Shown here one piece after another: positions 1-10,057 of a DNA stretch of 64,000 nt. The stretch's first letter is position 1. The number at the start of each line of letters is the position of its first letter. A model generated the notes under the pieces. It ran no database searches. It worked only from the letters and a program-made list of their open reading frames with translations, and was not told the origin of the DNA. Source of the DNA: a virus; IMG/VR virus record IMGVR_UViG_3300034356_000326, positions 37,653 through 101,652 of that record. The stretch is one strand, 5' to 3'. Made by a program: the position numbers and the translations under genes.

Positions 1-1
1 T

Positions 2-3000
2 ACATTAAATAGTTTAAAGAAAGACAATAGCTCAATACATAAAGTATTTAAAGGATACTTCTTGTCAGAGTTAGCTGTTTCTAGAGAAGGTCGTAAGATT
101 GTACAAGATGAGAACGAGACTAGAAAGTCTACAGACCTGCGTTTCTTCAAGAATATATTAGGACCATCATTACATGAAGATATTGTATCATATGATCCAA
201 GCAAAGAGAAATCTCTTGAGGATGTTTACACACACTTTGAATCAAGAATAAACACTGCTATAGACGCATTTGTTAAGAAGGATATTGAGAGAAGAAAAGC
301 TGTGTATTCTAATTACAATATTCTTTCTGAAGATGAGAATGGTTTTAACTTTAATGGAGTGGAATTTGAAAAGAAAAGATCTTTAAGTGAGAATGATGTT
401 GATGTGAATATCAAGTACTTATCTGTTAACTATATGATTAATAACATAGAGTTACATAAACTTGTATACTCAGATCCATATTTCTACAAAGATGAATTGA
501 AGCGTATTAAGAGTTTTTTATCTCCACGTCAGGCTATCATATATGGTTCAGCAGGTTTAAATGCTGTAATGAATAATGTATATAATGATGACTATACAGA
601 TATTGATGATCTTGGATACACTGACTTCACAGCTGACTATTTCAAAACCATCACATTAGAGGATGTCAAAGGTGTAGCAGATGTAGAAGGATTTGCTAAA
701 GAGTATTCATCATTCACTGAAACAGATGGTGGTGGTATGATTAGTATGCAAGCATATCGCAACTTTAGAATACGTGCTTCAAATTGGAACCCTAATGAGG
801 AAAGACAATACAGATATGATGTTGCTTTTGAGAAAAGAGACAAGGGTCAGGACCTTTCTCCTAATGAATCAAATTTATTAGAAGCAGGCAATCCTCAAGT
901 AAAGAGTGCATACACTCCATTGAAACCAGTTGTAGCTGGGGCTAAGATGAGTAAACAATCTTACAATGATGTTGTATTAGATAAGTTTGCCCTTTATCCA
1001 TTGAGTTACAGAGTGTTACATGAGATTAATAAAGATTCAAATGCTATCAAGTTATACAACAAGATGCAGAAAGATAAGATTGACTACGCTGTATTTGACA
1101 GTGGTAGAAAGGTGGGGGCTGATGTATTAGTTAAATTATATGATAGCAAGGGTAACTTTAATGATGCTCCTATTGCAGATGCAGATAAGATTAATATACC
1201 ATTTAGTATTATAAGTGTACAGTCTGAGGTGCCTTCTAAGGATGAGGCTTTTGTAACAAGAGGTTCTCAGATTACCAAATTGGTAACATTAGACTTCTTA
1301 CAAGCTGGTGTACCTTTTGACTTCATGTCTGATGAGAAAGATTTTAACAAGCGTTTAGAAGCTTGGGAAAACTTAGAAGATGAAACAGCTATGGCTAATG
1401 CATCTCCATTCTTCAAAGAGATATTGGAGAACCAAGACTTACTAGAGGAAATGACTGATATTGGTTATAAAAACCTTCTTGATAGATTAGGTATTAAACA
1501 AACCAAAGCAGGATTTGAGATTGTAGATCCTGAGAAGATTGCTCAAACATTACGTTCTGAGTTATTCAAAAGAGAAGTGAATCGCAATATAGTGGCTGCA
1601 CTTGTGGGCTTTGAGAAAGGTCAAGTTTTAATTGAAGCTAGCCCTATGTACAGTCAAGTGAGAAACATTCTTTATTCTATAGTGGATAAGAACATTGTAC
1701 GTCCAAAGATTAATGGTGGATTAAAAGTACAGATTCCTTCTACAGGATTTGAATCAGTAAGACCTGTAGGAAAGAATGGATTGTTTGAGTCAGATGTATT
1801 AAAGTTTTATGAGAAAGGTGGAGAGCGTGTAGCTGAGGTGATGGTAGGAAGATGGTTTGATAGTGATATGTCTGATGAGGACTTATTAAAATATTTAAAC
1901 ACTACAGATGAAGGTCAAGCTTTATTAAAGGGTGTAGCGTTTCGTATACCTACACAGAAGCAAAACTCTGTGGATGTAATTAAGATAGCTAAGTTTCTTC
2001 CTAAGGAGTTTGGTGACTCTGTTGTTGTACCAGCTGCGTTAGTTCAGAAGGTTGGATCTGACTTTGATATAGATAAGTTATCTATGTATTTCAAGAACAT
2101 CTACAAAGGAAAAGATGGTAAGCCTAAGTTGATTCCATACTTTGGAATGGGCAAGGATGCTATCAAGAAGTTTGAAGAAATGTTTGACAAAGGAGAGTTC
2201 TTAACTAAAGAACAATTACAAGAGCTTGACAGATACATAGCAGAAGAACAAATCATGTTGGAAGACTTGATTGAAGAGAAGTCTAATGCAAGTAAGTTAA
2301 TTACAGCAATAGTTGGAAACTTAAATGGTCTTATTAATGAAGAGGAATTAACACAGGAATTTACTAGAGGTATCAAAGCTAAAGATCAAATAATCAATCT
2401 ATTATACAAGAAGTCTATTGAGAACCAATACATTCAGTCTTTAGAAAACATTATTGGAAGTGAGGCTAACTACACTAGATTAGTTACACCAAACAATGCT
2501 AAAGTGTTAAAAGATATGTCAATTGATATTACAGACAAGTTAGGTCTTGGTTCATTTGATTATTCTTCCACTGACAATATGTTGAATCAAATATTCATGT
2601 CTAGACTTAGACAGGCATTTGTACGTGGTAAATATGCAATTGGTCTTGCTGCTGTAGCTCAAACTAATCATGCTCAGAACCAACGTTCTAATATGTATGT
2701 TGATAAATCAATGATGTATAAATTAAGCAAGTCTGATCAGAAGTGGTTAGGAGATGCTAATGTTAACTTTAGCAAATATAATACAGTGAGGGTTGGTGGT
2801 AGAACAGTGCCTAGTCTTTCTGGTATTAAAGATGCTAACAATAAATATGACATATCTGATATCATTGGTCAGTTTATTGATGGATATGTGGATATTGCTA
2901 AGGGTCCTTGGATTATGGAATTAGGTGCAAGTCCTAATGTAGCTCCTACATGGTTGTTCTTAGTTAAGATTGGAGTTCCAATTAAAGAAGTTGCCTACTT

Positions 3001-4642
3001 TATGAACCAACCAATCATTCGTGATTATGTACGTGAGTTAGAAAACAGTGGATACACTTGGTTATTTAATGACTCAACTGTAGCTGCTATTAAAGACTCT
3101 GAGAAATATAAGGTGGACCCAAGTAAGGTACAAGGATTGAATAGTATTCCTAACGTTGCTGCTCTTGAGAAGAACATAGGTAAGAAGTCTTTTGATGTTG
3201 CTGGAAAAGCTGAACAACAATTCATATTAAATGAGTTCTTGAAGTATGGCATGATGGCTAATCAATTGTTTAAAGTGGTACAAGGATCTAACTTTGATAC
3301 AACAGCGTTCAATGACCCAATGTTAATCTTTAAGAAAGAAGAGCAGTTATCTCAAGCTAGAGAAACTATTATATCTTCTGTAGATAACTTATTAAATAAA
3401 TCTTTCATAGGTAGAGTTAGAATAGGATTACGTGATAGTAGAAATGCTATTGGTCAGACAGCTTTGACTTCTGATACAAGAAGGGTAAGAGGTGTGCTTC
3501 AAAGCGTACTAAGACCTTACGTTAACTTGAACGATAGACAGTTTGTTAAGGTGGCTAGAAAAGCTGTTAATGATCTTTTTGACTGGGCTGTGCAAATCAA
3601 TCCTACATTTAAGATCAATATGGAGAGAGACCTATTATCTAAAGATGGTACAGCAAAACAGATTACAGATTATTTTAATGATATTAAAAATGATCCTGAG
3701 CACGTTTTACATAACAATGTTATTGTAAACTCTTTGGCTCCTAAGTTTGCAGGAACAGAAGAAGAGCGTCCTAATAATCTTTACATGCCAGGTAAGGATA
3801 ACAAAGTATATGATCAAAACAAAGTTATATATGGCTTTGAAGAGTTGAGAAACTATATGGAGTCTACAGGTGATCTTCCTTTGTATAAGAAGTTGGTAAA
3901 GCTTTCTATATTACAATCTGGTTTATCTACATCTGCTATATCTTTCACTTCTCTTATTCCTTATGATGACTTTGTAGAAGAATACAATGATATTTTGTCC
4001 AAGTTAGAAACTTTACCTAACTTAGCTGACTTTGCTACATTGAATGTTTTTGAAAGAAACAACTGGAATGATGATGAAATTGTTCCTCACAAGAAAGCAC
4101 AATGGAAAACAGAGAAGCAAAAAGATGGTAAGTTAAAGACTAGATATGATAATAATGCATTAACTATCTTAAACACTGGTGCAAATATTGCAATGAGAGA
4201 TAAGAAGATACCTCAAGTTATTAAGATATCAACATTGTCTAGAGAGAGCACTAAGGATATCATTGTATATAGTTGGGAAGAAATACCTGCAGGAAAGACA
4301 AGAGCAGAGATGGTCAAAGCATCAGATTTCTCTTTTATTAAGAAAGGGTTATTTAAGAAAGTGATAGATGATGGTATTGATCCTTTAATTACATATAACA
4401 GATCAGGATATACATTCATTGTCTACAAAGCCATCAATGCTTGGGGTGATAGTTTTAGAGCTAATGAGTTCTATGACTTTGCTAACAAGTCTAAGATTGA
4501 TAATGGGTTCATAGAGGTAGATGAGGTTAGTGATGATACTATTAAATCAGTATTCATAGGTGGTCAAAAGACTCCTCCTGTTGAAGCTTCAGAAATAGAT
4601 GACGTATTAAATAAGAAAGATAAAGGCTGTAAAAAACAATAA
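2..4642 (+). CDS. Virion-packaged DNA-dependent RNA polymerase, crAss-like (5' partial)
   Basis: The reading frame is open to the left edge of the window, so the true start lies upstream; a TTG at 62 is only the first internal start-like codon. The visible part is about 1546 residues. The diagnostic motif is GSDFDIDK at 2054-2077, which supplies the three aspartates of a DxDxD metal-binding loop as in the double-psi-barrel RNA polymerase of Cellulophaga phage phi14:2. In that family the enzyme is carried in the virion, enters with the DNA and transcribes early genes. Roughly 860 residues follow the motif, which fits the family layout with an N-terminal part missing here. The next gene begins 11 bases later and looks like a co-packaged partner. 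I recognise no other domain in the C-terminal third. The family call rests on the motif, the size and the context. Confidence 0.8.
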   Translation, partial: TLNSLKKDNSSIHKVFKGYFLSELAVSREGRKIVQDENETRKSTDLRFFKNILGPSLHEDIVSYDPSKEKSLEDVYTHFESRINTAIDAFVKKDIERRKAVYSNYNILSEDENGFNFNGVEFEKKRSLSENDVDVNIKYLSVNYMINNIELHKLVYSDPYFYKDELKRIKSFLSPRQAIIYGSAGLNAVMNNVYNDDYTDIDDLGYTDFTADYFKTITLEDVKGVADVEGFAKEYSSFTETDGGGMISMQAYRNFRIRASNWNPNEERQYRYDVAFEKRDKGQDLSPNESNLLEAGNPQVKSAYTPLKPVVAGAKMSKQSYNDVVLDKFALYPLSYRVLHEINKDSNAIKLYNKMQKDKIDYAVFDSGRKVGADVLVKLYDSKGNFNDAPIADADKINIPFSIISVQSEVPSKDEAFVTRGSQITKLVTLDFLQAGVPFDFMSDEKDFNKRLEAWENLEDETAMANASPFFKEILENQDLLEEMTDIGYKNLLDRLGIKQTKAGFEIVDPEKIAQTLRSELFKREVNRNIVAALVGFEKGQVLIEASPMYSQVRNILYSIVDKNIVRPKINGGLKVQIPSTGFESVRPVGKNGLFESDVLKFYEKGGERVAEVMVGRWFDSDMSDEDLLKYLNTTDEGQALLKGVAFRIPTQKQNSVDVIKIAKFLPKEFGDSVVVPAALVQKVGSDFDIDKLSMYFKNIYKGKDGKPKLIPYFGMGKDAIKKFEEMFDKGEFLTKEQLQELDRYIAEEQIMLEDLIEEKSNASKLITAIVGNLNGLINEEELTQEFTRGIKAKDQIINLLYKKSIENQYIQSLENIIGSEANYTRLVTPNNAKVLKDMSIDITDKLGLGSFDYSSTDNMLNQIFMSRLRQAFVRGKYAIGLAAVAQTNHAQNQRSNMYVDKSMMYKLSKSDQKWLGDANVNFSKYNTVRVGGRTVPSLSGIKDANNKYDISDIIGQFIDGYVDIAKGPWIMELGASPNVAPTWLFLVKIGVPIKEVAYFMNQPIIRDYVRELENSGYTWLFNDSTVAAIKDSEKYKVDPSKVQGLNSIPNVAALEKNIGKKSFDVAGKAEQQFILNEFLKYGMMANQLFKVVQGSNFDTTAFNDPMLIFKKEEQLSQARETIISSVDNLLNKSFIGRVRIGLRDSRNAIGQTALTSDTRRVRGVLQSVLRPYVNLNDRQFVKVARKAVNDLFDWAVQINPTFKINMERDLLSKDGTAKQITDYFNDIKNDPEHVLHNNVIVNSLAPKFAGTEEERPNNLYMPGKDNKVYDQNKVIYGFEELRNYMESTGDLPLYKKLVKLSILQSGLSTSAISFTSLIPYDDFVEEYNDILSKLETLPNLADFATLNVFERNNWNDDEIVPHKKAQWKTEKQKDGKLKTRYDNNALTILNTGANIAMRDKKIPQVIKISTLSRESTKDIIVYSWEEIPAGKTRAEMVKASDFSFIKKGLFKKVIDDGIDPLITYNRSGYTFIVYKAINAWGDSFRANEFYDFANKSKIDNGFIEVDEVSDDTIKSVFIGGQKTPPVEASEIDDVLNKKDKGCKKQ

Positions 4643-4653
4643 AATCAATCCAA

Positions 4654-7600
4654 ATGGCTGAATGTCAAGTATTTAGAAATGATGATGGTGTAATTGAAAG
4701 AGTAGAAGCTCCTAATGGGCAGCCTTCTACTCTATATAAAACTCTGCAAGATCTTGTAAAAGACAAGGAGCAAGCCTTACGTCTATGGGCACAGGTGTAC
4801 ACTGGTTCATTTAAGAACTGGTTTGGTGATTGGGAAAGAAAGCAAGGTTCTAAAGTAGTTGATGAAAATGGTGAACCATTAATAGTAAATGGTGATAAAT
4901 TTCAATCAGATATAGTAACACCTGGACCTAATCAATTTAAGTCTGTACTTAATGAAGGATCATTTGCCATTGACAAGGGTGGATATGATAATACACAGGT
5001 AAGAACAGAAGCTATTCCTAGTGGAGAGGGAGTGGTAGCACGTAAGACAGCAAGAAGACAAGAACTTGAATCACTTGGTGCATTTAATGTACAGTTTGTT
5101 GAAGGAGGGATTAAGTATAGCTTTGATCCTACTAATGTTTATTTCCAAGATAAGAACATGGCAAGTTCTATTGCTTCTCCACAGACTGTGGCTAAGATAA
5201 AAGAAGTGCTTGCTAAAATGGGTGTTAGCATAGAAGACTTATATGAATATGCAAAAAACACAGACATTGATGTAAAAGGTAAGACAGCATTAGCTGACCT
5301 TACTAGAGGTGTCATAGCCATAGCTAATCAACAAGAAGGACAAGCATTAACAGAGGAGATGGTACACATAGCTACAGCTATGATAGAACAAACCAACCCT
5401 GGATTAATTACTCAAATGATTTCTAAGATAGATAGATTTAAAATCTACAAGGAAACATATGATGCATACAAAGACACTTATACACTTCCTAATAGCAAAC
5501 CTGACATTCGTAAGATAAAGAAGGAGGCTGTAGATAAGTTAATAACTGAACTGATTGTTAACCAAATGGAGAACACAGATCAGTTCCCTGAGTTAAGAGA
5601 AGAAATTAATCAATCTTTTGTAAGAAACCTATGGAATGCTATTCTTGATTTCATTAATGGAATGTATAGAAAAGCAAACATTGATATATTTACAGAGGTA
5701 GCTTCTCAGATAGGATCAGGAGATATCAGTGGTGATATAGCTGACATCAAACAAGGAGGTATATTCTTCCAATTGTCTGATGCTCAGAAAAAAATTACAG
5801 ATAGCTTAGATCAAACTAAGAATACTATAACTAAGGTTTATGAAGATCAAGAAAAGGTAGATCCTATTCTATTAGATTCAGAAGAAGCAAGTAACTTTTA
5901 TCAAGCTCAGAAACCTGATGGTACAACTGAAAGAGTACTCAAGAGAGTTACTGACAGAGTAAAGGCTTGGTATAAAAAGAAGTTTCCTGGTAAGGTGTTT
6001 ACTAAACAAGAGAAAGAGTTCAATGAACTAAAAAGAAAGTTTGGTGTTAAAGGACACCAAGATCTTGAGGATATCCATCATAGATACTATAATGAAGATG
6101 GTACAAGAAGAGTAAAACCTGTAGATGCTCCAAGCACATTTAACTTAGAGACTAAACAGATGTATCAACTTCTTGAAAACTATTATGTAAAATTAATTGA
6201 TAGTTTCCCAGAGGGTACAATCATTAGAGCTGAGGTTATTATATACAATCCTAAAGATAAAGAAGCTGGTACAATTGACTTCTTAGCAATTGAGCCAGAT
6301 GGTAAAACGCATATACTAGACTGGAAGTTCTTGCAGTTTGCAGAAGGTTCAGAAGATGTAGCGTTCTTTAAACAAGGGGCATATGATATACAGTTAGGAA
6401 CTTACAAAGACATCTTACGTAACTATTATGGAGTTAAGAGCTTTGGTATGACTAGAGCTATTCCTATAATGATGAAGATGGAAACACAGAACAAACCAGA
6501 TGGTACATCTGAGAATGTTATAAAAGGTATAGCAGTGGGTTCTGTAAATGCAAAAGAGATTACAGACTTAAGATTACTTCCTGTATCTGAAAAGACAGAG
6601 TCTACTGGTTATGAAAAACTTGATAAGTATTTGGCAAAGTTAAATACTCTATACGAGCGTATTTCTGGTCAGAAAGCTGAAGAGGAAGAGCGTCAATTTA
6701 AGTATGCTCGTATGAGAGAACTTAAGAGAGCCATTCGTCTTGCACAAGGAACAGGAAACATTGCTGAATTAATCAATGTAATTCTAACAACTAGAGCTAA
6801 GGGAGAGCAAATCATCAATACATATGACACTATATTCAAAGATAGAGATGCTTCTTCTGAAGACTCTACTAATAAAGAACTGTCTGAGTTTGCAGGAGAG
6901 TTAAGAAATTATATAGAGACTGCTGAAATCTTTGATAGAGTTGATGCTGAGATTGGTGATCTTATATATAGTCCTGAGATGGAAATAGACGCTAAGACTG
7001 ATGAAGATAAAAAGTTACTTACTGAGTTAAGAGAATTAAGAGCTAACCTTGAAAAGGAAGCTAAGAACATCTACAAGTCTAAGCAAGAGCTTATTGACAT
7101 TGCTTTTAAGTTTGCAGATAAACATATAGGTCAAAGAAACTTAACAACAGGATTAACCAAACCTGAGGTTGTTACAAAAGGATTGGCTGCTAACTTTAGA
7201 GGTGTAGAAGACCTTGGACAAAGATCTTTGAACGTACTTGCTAAATTAAATAGACAAGCTAGAAGCAATGCTAATGCTGATTCCTTAGAAGAGATTAAAG
7301 AGCTAATGGAGATCAGAGAGAGGTTTGTTAAAAGAGGTGGTGATATCAGACAAACTATCAAAAAGGTATATCAAAAGGATGAGAAGGGACAATGGATAAA
7401 CAGACTGATCTACAAATATGATGAAAAGTTTCGTAGTGAGGTTGATGCCAGAGCTGCAGCAGGAGGAGATATAACTTGGCTTAAAAATAACATTGATATA
7501 GAAGCATATAAGAAAGAAGCTGATGCTGTGTTAGAAAAGAATCTTAAGCGTATCAATGATGACTTCCCTGGTAACAGTCCAGAGATTGTAGAGAAAAGAG

Positions 7601-9888
7601 AGAAAGCAATTATTCAAGAGAGTCGTAAGTATGACATAACTAGAAAGGACTTTAATGGTTGGAACAACTACATCATTAAAAACCATCCTTTAAGTAAGTG
7701 GGAATCAGCTGAGTATAAGGACATTAAGAATGATCCAGATCTATTTGCATTGTATAACTTCATTAGTAAGACTAATAAAAAAGCTAAAGATGAAGGGTTT
7801 ATTCAAAACTCTATATCTTCTTTCTTCTTACCATTTGTTAGAAAAACAATGGCAGAGAGTCTTGTTTGGGATGGTAAGTTATCTGTAATGGAAAACTTCT
7901 ATCAAAGCTTAAAGATTAATCCTGATGATGTAGGATATGGTAAGTTTGATGAGATTACAGGTAAGATGGAAAACTCTATACCTAAGTATTATACATATGA
8001 CTTTACAAATACAGATGGTGTAAATGATTATTCTGAGGTGAGTGAAGACTTATTTAAGAACATGATTTTGTACATCCAACAGATTAATAAATACAAATAT
8101 CTAACAGAGGTAGAAGAACAAGTTAAGTTCTTAAGTACAATTGAAGAATTTAAGAACGCTCACCTTGCTGTGGATAGAGTGAGTAATATTGTATTGGATG
8201 ATGATGGTGAACCTAAGGTGATGACAGGTAACGCTGAAAACATGAAGACCTTAGATGAGTTTACAAGAGCTGTCTTCTATGAACAAAAGTATGTACTATC
8301 TGATACTGACACTCCTTTGTACTTTGGCAAGGTGGTAAATGGTATGAAAGGTGTAGTTAACTCTATAGCTGGAAGAGAAGTGTTTAAACCAAATGAAGAA
8401 GTGTCAGCAACATCTATGATTAAAACCATGGATGCTATGAATAGAGGATTCCAAATAAAGACTCTTGGTCTTGAGTTTTTATCAGGTGCTGTCAATGCAT
8501 TTGGTACAAACATTCAGATGGCTGCACAAGCAGGAGAATACTTCAAAGCTAGAGAGTTTGCTAAGAATGAAGCAAAGCTTTTATTACAAAATGTAGGTGA
8601 TAAAGAAAAGTTTGTTCAACTACTTAATACATTCTTACCTCTTTCAGAAGACCCTTCTTATGAGCTATTTAAGAAAGCAGGTTTAACTACATTAACTCAG
8701 AACAATCTAGGAGACATGTTAATGATCTTTATGAAGTATCCTGAACAACATGCAGAAAAGGCAACCTTCTTTACATTATTAGAAAACACAATGGTGGTAG
8801 ATGGTAAGATTGTGAGTATTCCTAAATATGTAAAAAACAAATATAAAGATCGTAACTCTAGTCAAGCTAGATATAGAGAAACTAAACCTTTGATAGAGAA
8901 GGAGATAGAGGAGTTAAAGAAAGACAAATCTATTGCTGTTACATCAAAGATGGAAGATGGCAAGTTAGTCATCCCTGGTTTGGATCTAAGCAACAAGAAA
9001 GAGTTACAAAGACTGGGGTTATTAAGTAGACGTCTATCTGAAGCAGCAACTGGTAATACTAGCAAGGAAAACATGAACAGAATGGGTATGTCTATTTGGA
9101 CAGCTAGTATGATGGTATTTAAAAGATGGATTCCTAAACTTGCTGATACACGTTTCTCTGAATTTAGAAAGGTATCAAATGACTTCTCTGTAGAGTTTGG
9201 AGAAGAAGGTATAGAAGGAGAAAGTTATGATATTGGTAGGCTTCGTCTGCTAGGTTCTGTATTAGGAAGATCTATAATGGAACGTAGTAATTATATTAAG
9301 GACATTCTTGCTATGAATGATGCTGGTATTGCAGAGCTTGATAGAATGTTCTTTGAATACGCTCAGGAGTTCAAAAAAAGAACTGGTGAAGAAATGACTA
9401 TGTCTAAGGATGACTTTATAGATATGGTTAGAAACAACTTACGTAACCAGCTTAAGGAATTAACTATCTTGTTATCTTTGTTTGGAGCAATGCTTGCTCT
9501 TGGTGTAATGGCCCCAGATGATGATGAAGGAGATAGAGCTTCTAGAAACTTCCATAGATATAGTCAAAAGGTAGTTGATAGATTTGTAGGTGAGCTTTCA
9601 TTCTTCTACAATCCTGCTGAGGTACAAAAGCTAGCTAGTGGTAGCATCTTCCCAGCAATTGGTCTATTAGATGATGTAACTAAGTTTACAAGACACTTCT
9701 TTATAGAAACAACAGGCATGGACTTTGATCCAAGCACAACAGATGAAGAAGCTAGAAAGAAAGCAAGACCTATCAAGTACTTAATGAAAGCAGCTCCTGT
9801 AACTAAATCTTTCTTAACTTATGGAGCTATATTTAGCCCTGAGTTTGCTACAGAGTTTGACATAACCATACAGAAACAAAATAGATAG
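4654..9888 (+). CDS. Giant polyvalent virion cargo protein with ART-type motif and PD-(D/E)XK-like domain
   Basis: This 1744-residue protein is translated right after the RNA polymerase. Near residues 52-75 it has the segment KNWFGDWE followed by KVVDENGEPL, a signature that recurs in phage polyvalent proteins linked to ADP-ribosyltransferase-type modules. At residues 525-565 there is a GTIDFLA strand followed by a HILDWKF strand, the D...DxK arrangement of PD-(D/E)XK nucleases. Around residue 232 an EEMVHIATA helix is reminiscent of phage zincin helices but lacks the HExxH order. Most of the rest is charged and helical. A hydrophobic segment (LLSLFGAMLALGVMA) lies near residue 1610. The likely role is an injected or capsid-internal multifunctional protein acting early in infection; that role is inference. 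It could instead be a tail-tube or ejection protein. Confidence 0.6.
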   Translation: MAECQVFRNDDGVIERVEAPNGQPSTLYKTLQDLVKDKEQALRLWAQVYTGSFKNWFGDWERKQGSKVVDENGEPLIVNGDKFQSDIVTPGPNQFKSVLNEGSFAIDKGGYDNTQVRTEAIPSGEGVVARKTARRQELESLGAFNVQFVEGGIKYSFDPTNVYFQDKNMASSIASPQTVAKIKEVLAKMGVSIEDLYEYAKNTDIDVKGKTALADLTRGVIAIANQQEGQALTEEMVHIATAMIEQTNPGLITQMISKIDRFKIYKETYDAYKDTYTLPNSKPDIRKIKKEAVDKLITELIVNQMENTDQFPELREEINQSFVRNLWNAILDFINGMYRKANIDIFTEVASQIGSGDISGDIADIKQGGIFFQLSDAQKKITDSLDQTKNTITKVYEDQEKVDPILLDSEEASNFYQAQKPDGTTERVLKRVTDRVKAWYKKKFPGKVFTKQEKEFNELKRKFGVKGHQDLEDIHHRYYNEDGTRRVKPVDAPSTFNLETKQMYQLLENYYVKLIDSFPEGTIIRAEVIIYNPKDKEAGTIDFLAIEPDGKTHILDWKFLQFAEGSEDVAFFKQGAYDIQLGTYKDILRNYYGVKSFGMTRAIPIMMKMETQNKPDGTSENVIKGIAVGSVNAKEITDLRLLPVSEKTESTGYEKLDKYLAKLNTLYERISGQKAEEEERQFKYARMRELKRAIRLAQGTGNIAELINVILTTRAKGEQIINTYDTIFKDRDASSEDSTNKELSEFAGELRNYIETAEIFDRVDAEIGDLIYSPEMEIDAKTDEDKKLLTELRELRANLEKEAKNIYKSKQELIDIAFKFADKHIGQRNLTTGLTKPEVVTKGLAANFRGVEDLGQRSLNVLAKLNRQARSNANADSLEEIKELMEIRERFVKRGGDIRQTIKKVYQKDEKGQWINRLIYKYDEKFRSEVDARAAAGGDITWLKNNIDIEAYKKEADAVLEKNLKRINDDFPGNSPEIVEKREKAIIQESRKYDITRKDFNGWNNYIIKNHPLSKWESAEYKDIKNDPDLFALYNFISKTNKKAKDEGFIQNSISSFFLPFVRKTMAESLVWDGKLSVMENFYQSLKINPDDVGYGKFDEITGKMENSIPKYYTYDFTNTDGVNDYSEVSEDLFKNMILYIQQINKYKYLTEVEEQVKFLSTIEEFKNAHLAVDRVSNIVLDDDGEPKVMTGNAENMKTLDEFTRAVFYEQKYVLSDTDTPLYFGKVVNGMKGVVNSIAGREVFKPNEEVSATSMIKTMDAMNRGFQIKTLGLEFLSGAVNAFGTNIQMAAQAGEYFKAREFAKNEAKLLLQNVGDKEKFVQLLNTFLPLSEDPSYELFKKAGLTTLTQNNLGDMLMIFMKYPEQHAEKATFFTLLENTMVVDGKIVSIPKYVKNKYKDRNSSQARYRETKPLIEKEIEELKKDKSIAVTSKMEDGKLVIPGLDLSNKKELQRLGLLSRRLSEAATGNTSKENMNRMGMSIWTASMMVFKRWIPKLADTRFSEFRKVSNDFSVEFGEEGIEGESYDIGRLRLLGSVLGRSIMERSNYIKDILAMNDAGIAELDRMFFEYAQEFKKRTGEEMTMSKDDFIDMVRNNLRNQLKELTILLSLFGAMLALGVMAPDDDEGDRASRNFHRYSQKVVDRFVGELSFFYNPAEVQKLASGSIFPAIGLLDDVTKFTRHFFIETTGMDFDPSTTDEEARKKARPIKYLMKAAPVTKSFLTYGAIFSPEFATEFDITIQKQNR

Positions 9889-9904
9889 TTATTGCTATAT
9901 TATG

Positions 9905-9921
9905 TAGGAATAATTTTCCTA
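9905..9921 (+). terminator. Weak hairpin after the RNA polymerase/cargo operon
   Basis: A six-base stem (TAGGAA paired with TTCCTA) with a short AT loop lies 16 bases after the stop of the giant cargo gene and just before the next promoter. It has no clear U-tract, so it is at best a weak terminator or an mRNA 3' end stabiliser. Confidence 0.3.
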
Positions 9922-9926
9922 ACTCA

Positions 9927-9955
9927 TTGAAAATAAATTAAATTCACTACTTTTG
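9927..9955 (+). promoter_or_regulatory. Bacteroidota-type promoter for the fibre operon
   Basis: TTG at 9927-9929, 18 bases, then TACTTTTG at 9948-9955. This matches the primary sigma factor consensus of Bacteroidota (TTG, about 19 bases, TAnnTTTG). Initiation about seven bases downstream would start the transcript at the hairpin at 9961. It drives the two long fibre genes. Confidence 0.75.
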
Positions 9956-9960
9956 CTAAT

Positions 9961-9993
9961 ATAGGTGCATTCTTTCTACAAAAGTGCACCTAT
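9961..9993 (+). promoter_or_regulatory. 5'-leader stem-loop of the fibre transcript
   Basis: A perfect nine-base stem (ATAGGTGCA 9961-9969 with TGCACCTAT 9985-9993) with a 15-base loop lies almost exactly at the predicted transcription start. It is not followed by a U-tract, so it is more likely a 5' mRNA stabilising or regulatory structure than a terminator. The rest of the leader up to 10057 is AT-rich. Confidence 0.55.
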
Positions 9994-10057
9994 TTGCATA
10001 TCATTGATGTACATATAAAATATATTTATAATGTCATCTTTTTAATCTAAGACACAC

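Noticed and set aside
62-64. TTG as the start of the RNA polymerase gene.
   Set aside because: The frame is open to base 2 and the family has a long N-terminal part; this is only an internal codon.
5335-5385. A zinc protease in the cargo protein (EEMVHIATA).
   Set aside because: The order is ExxxH rather than HExxH and no third ligand is clear; mentioned only as a resemblance.
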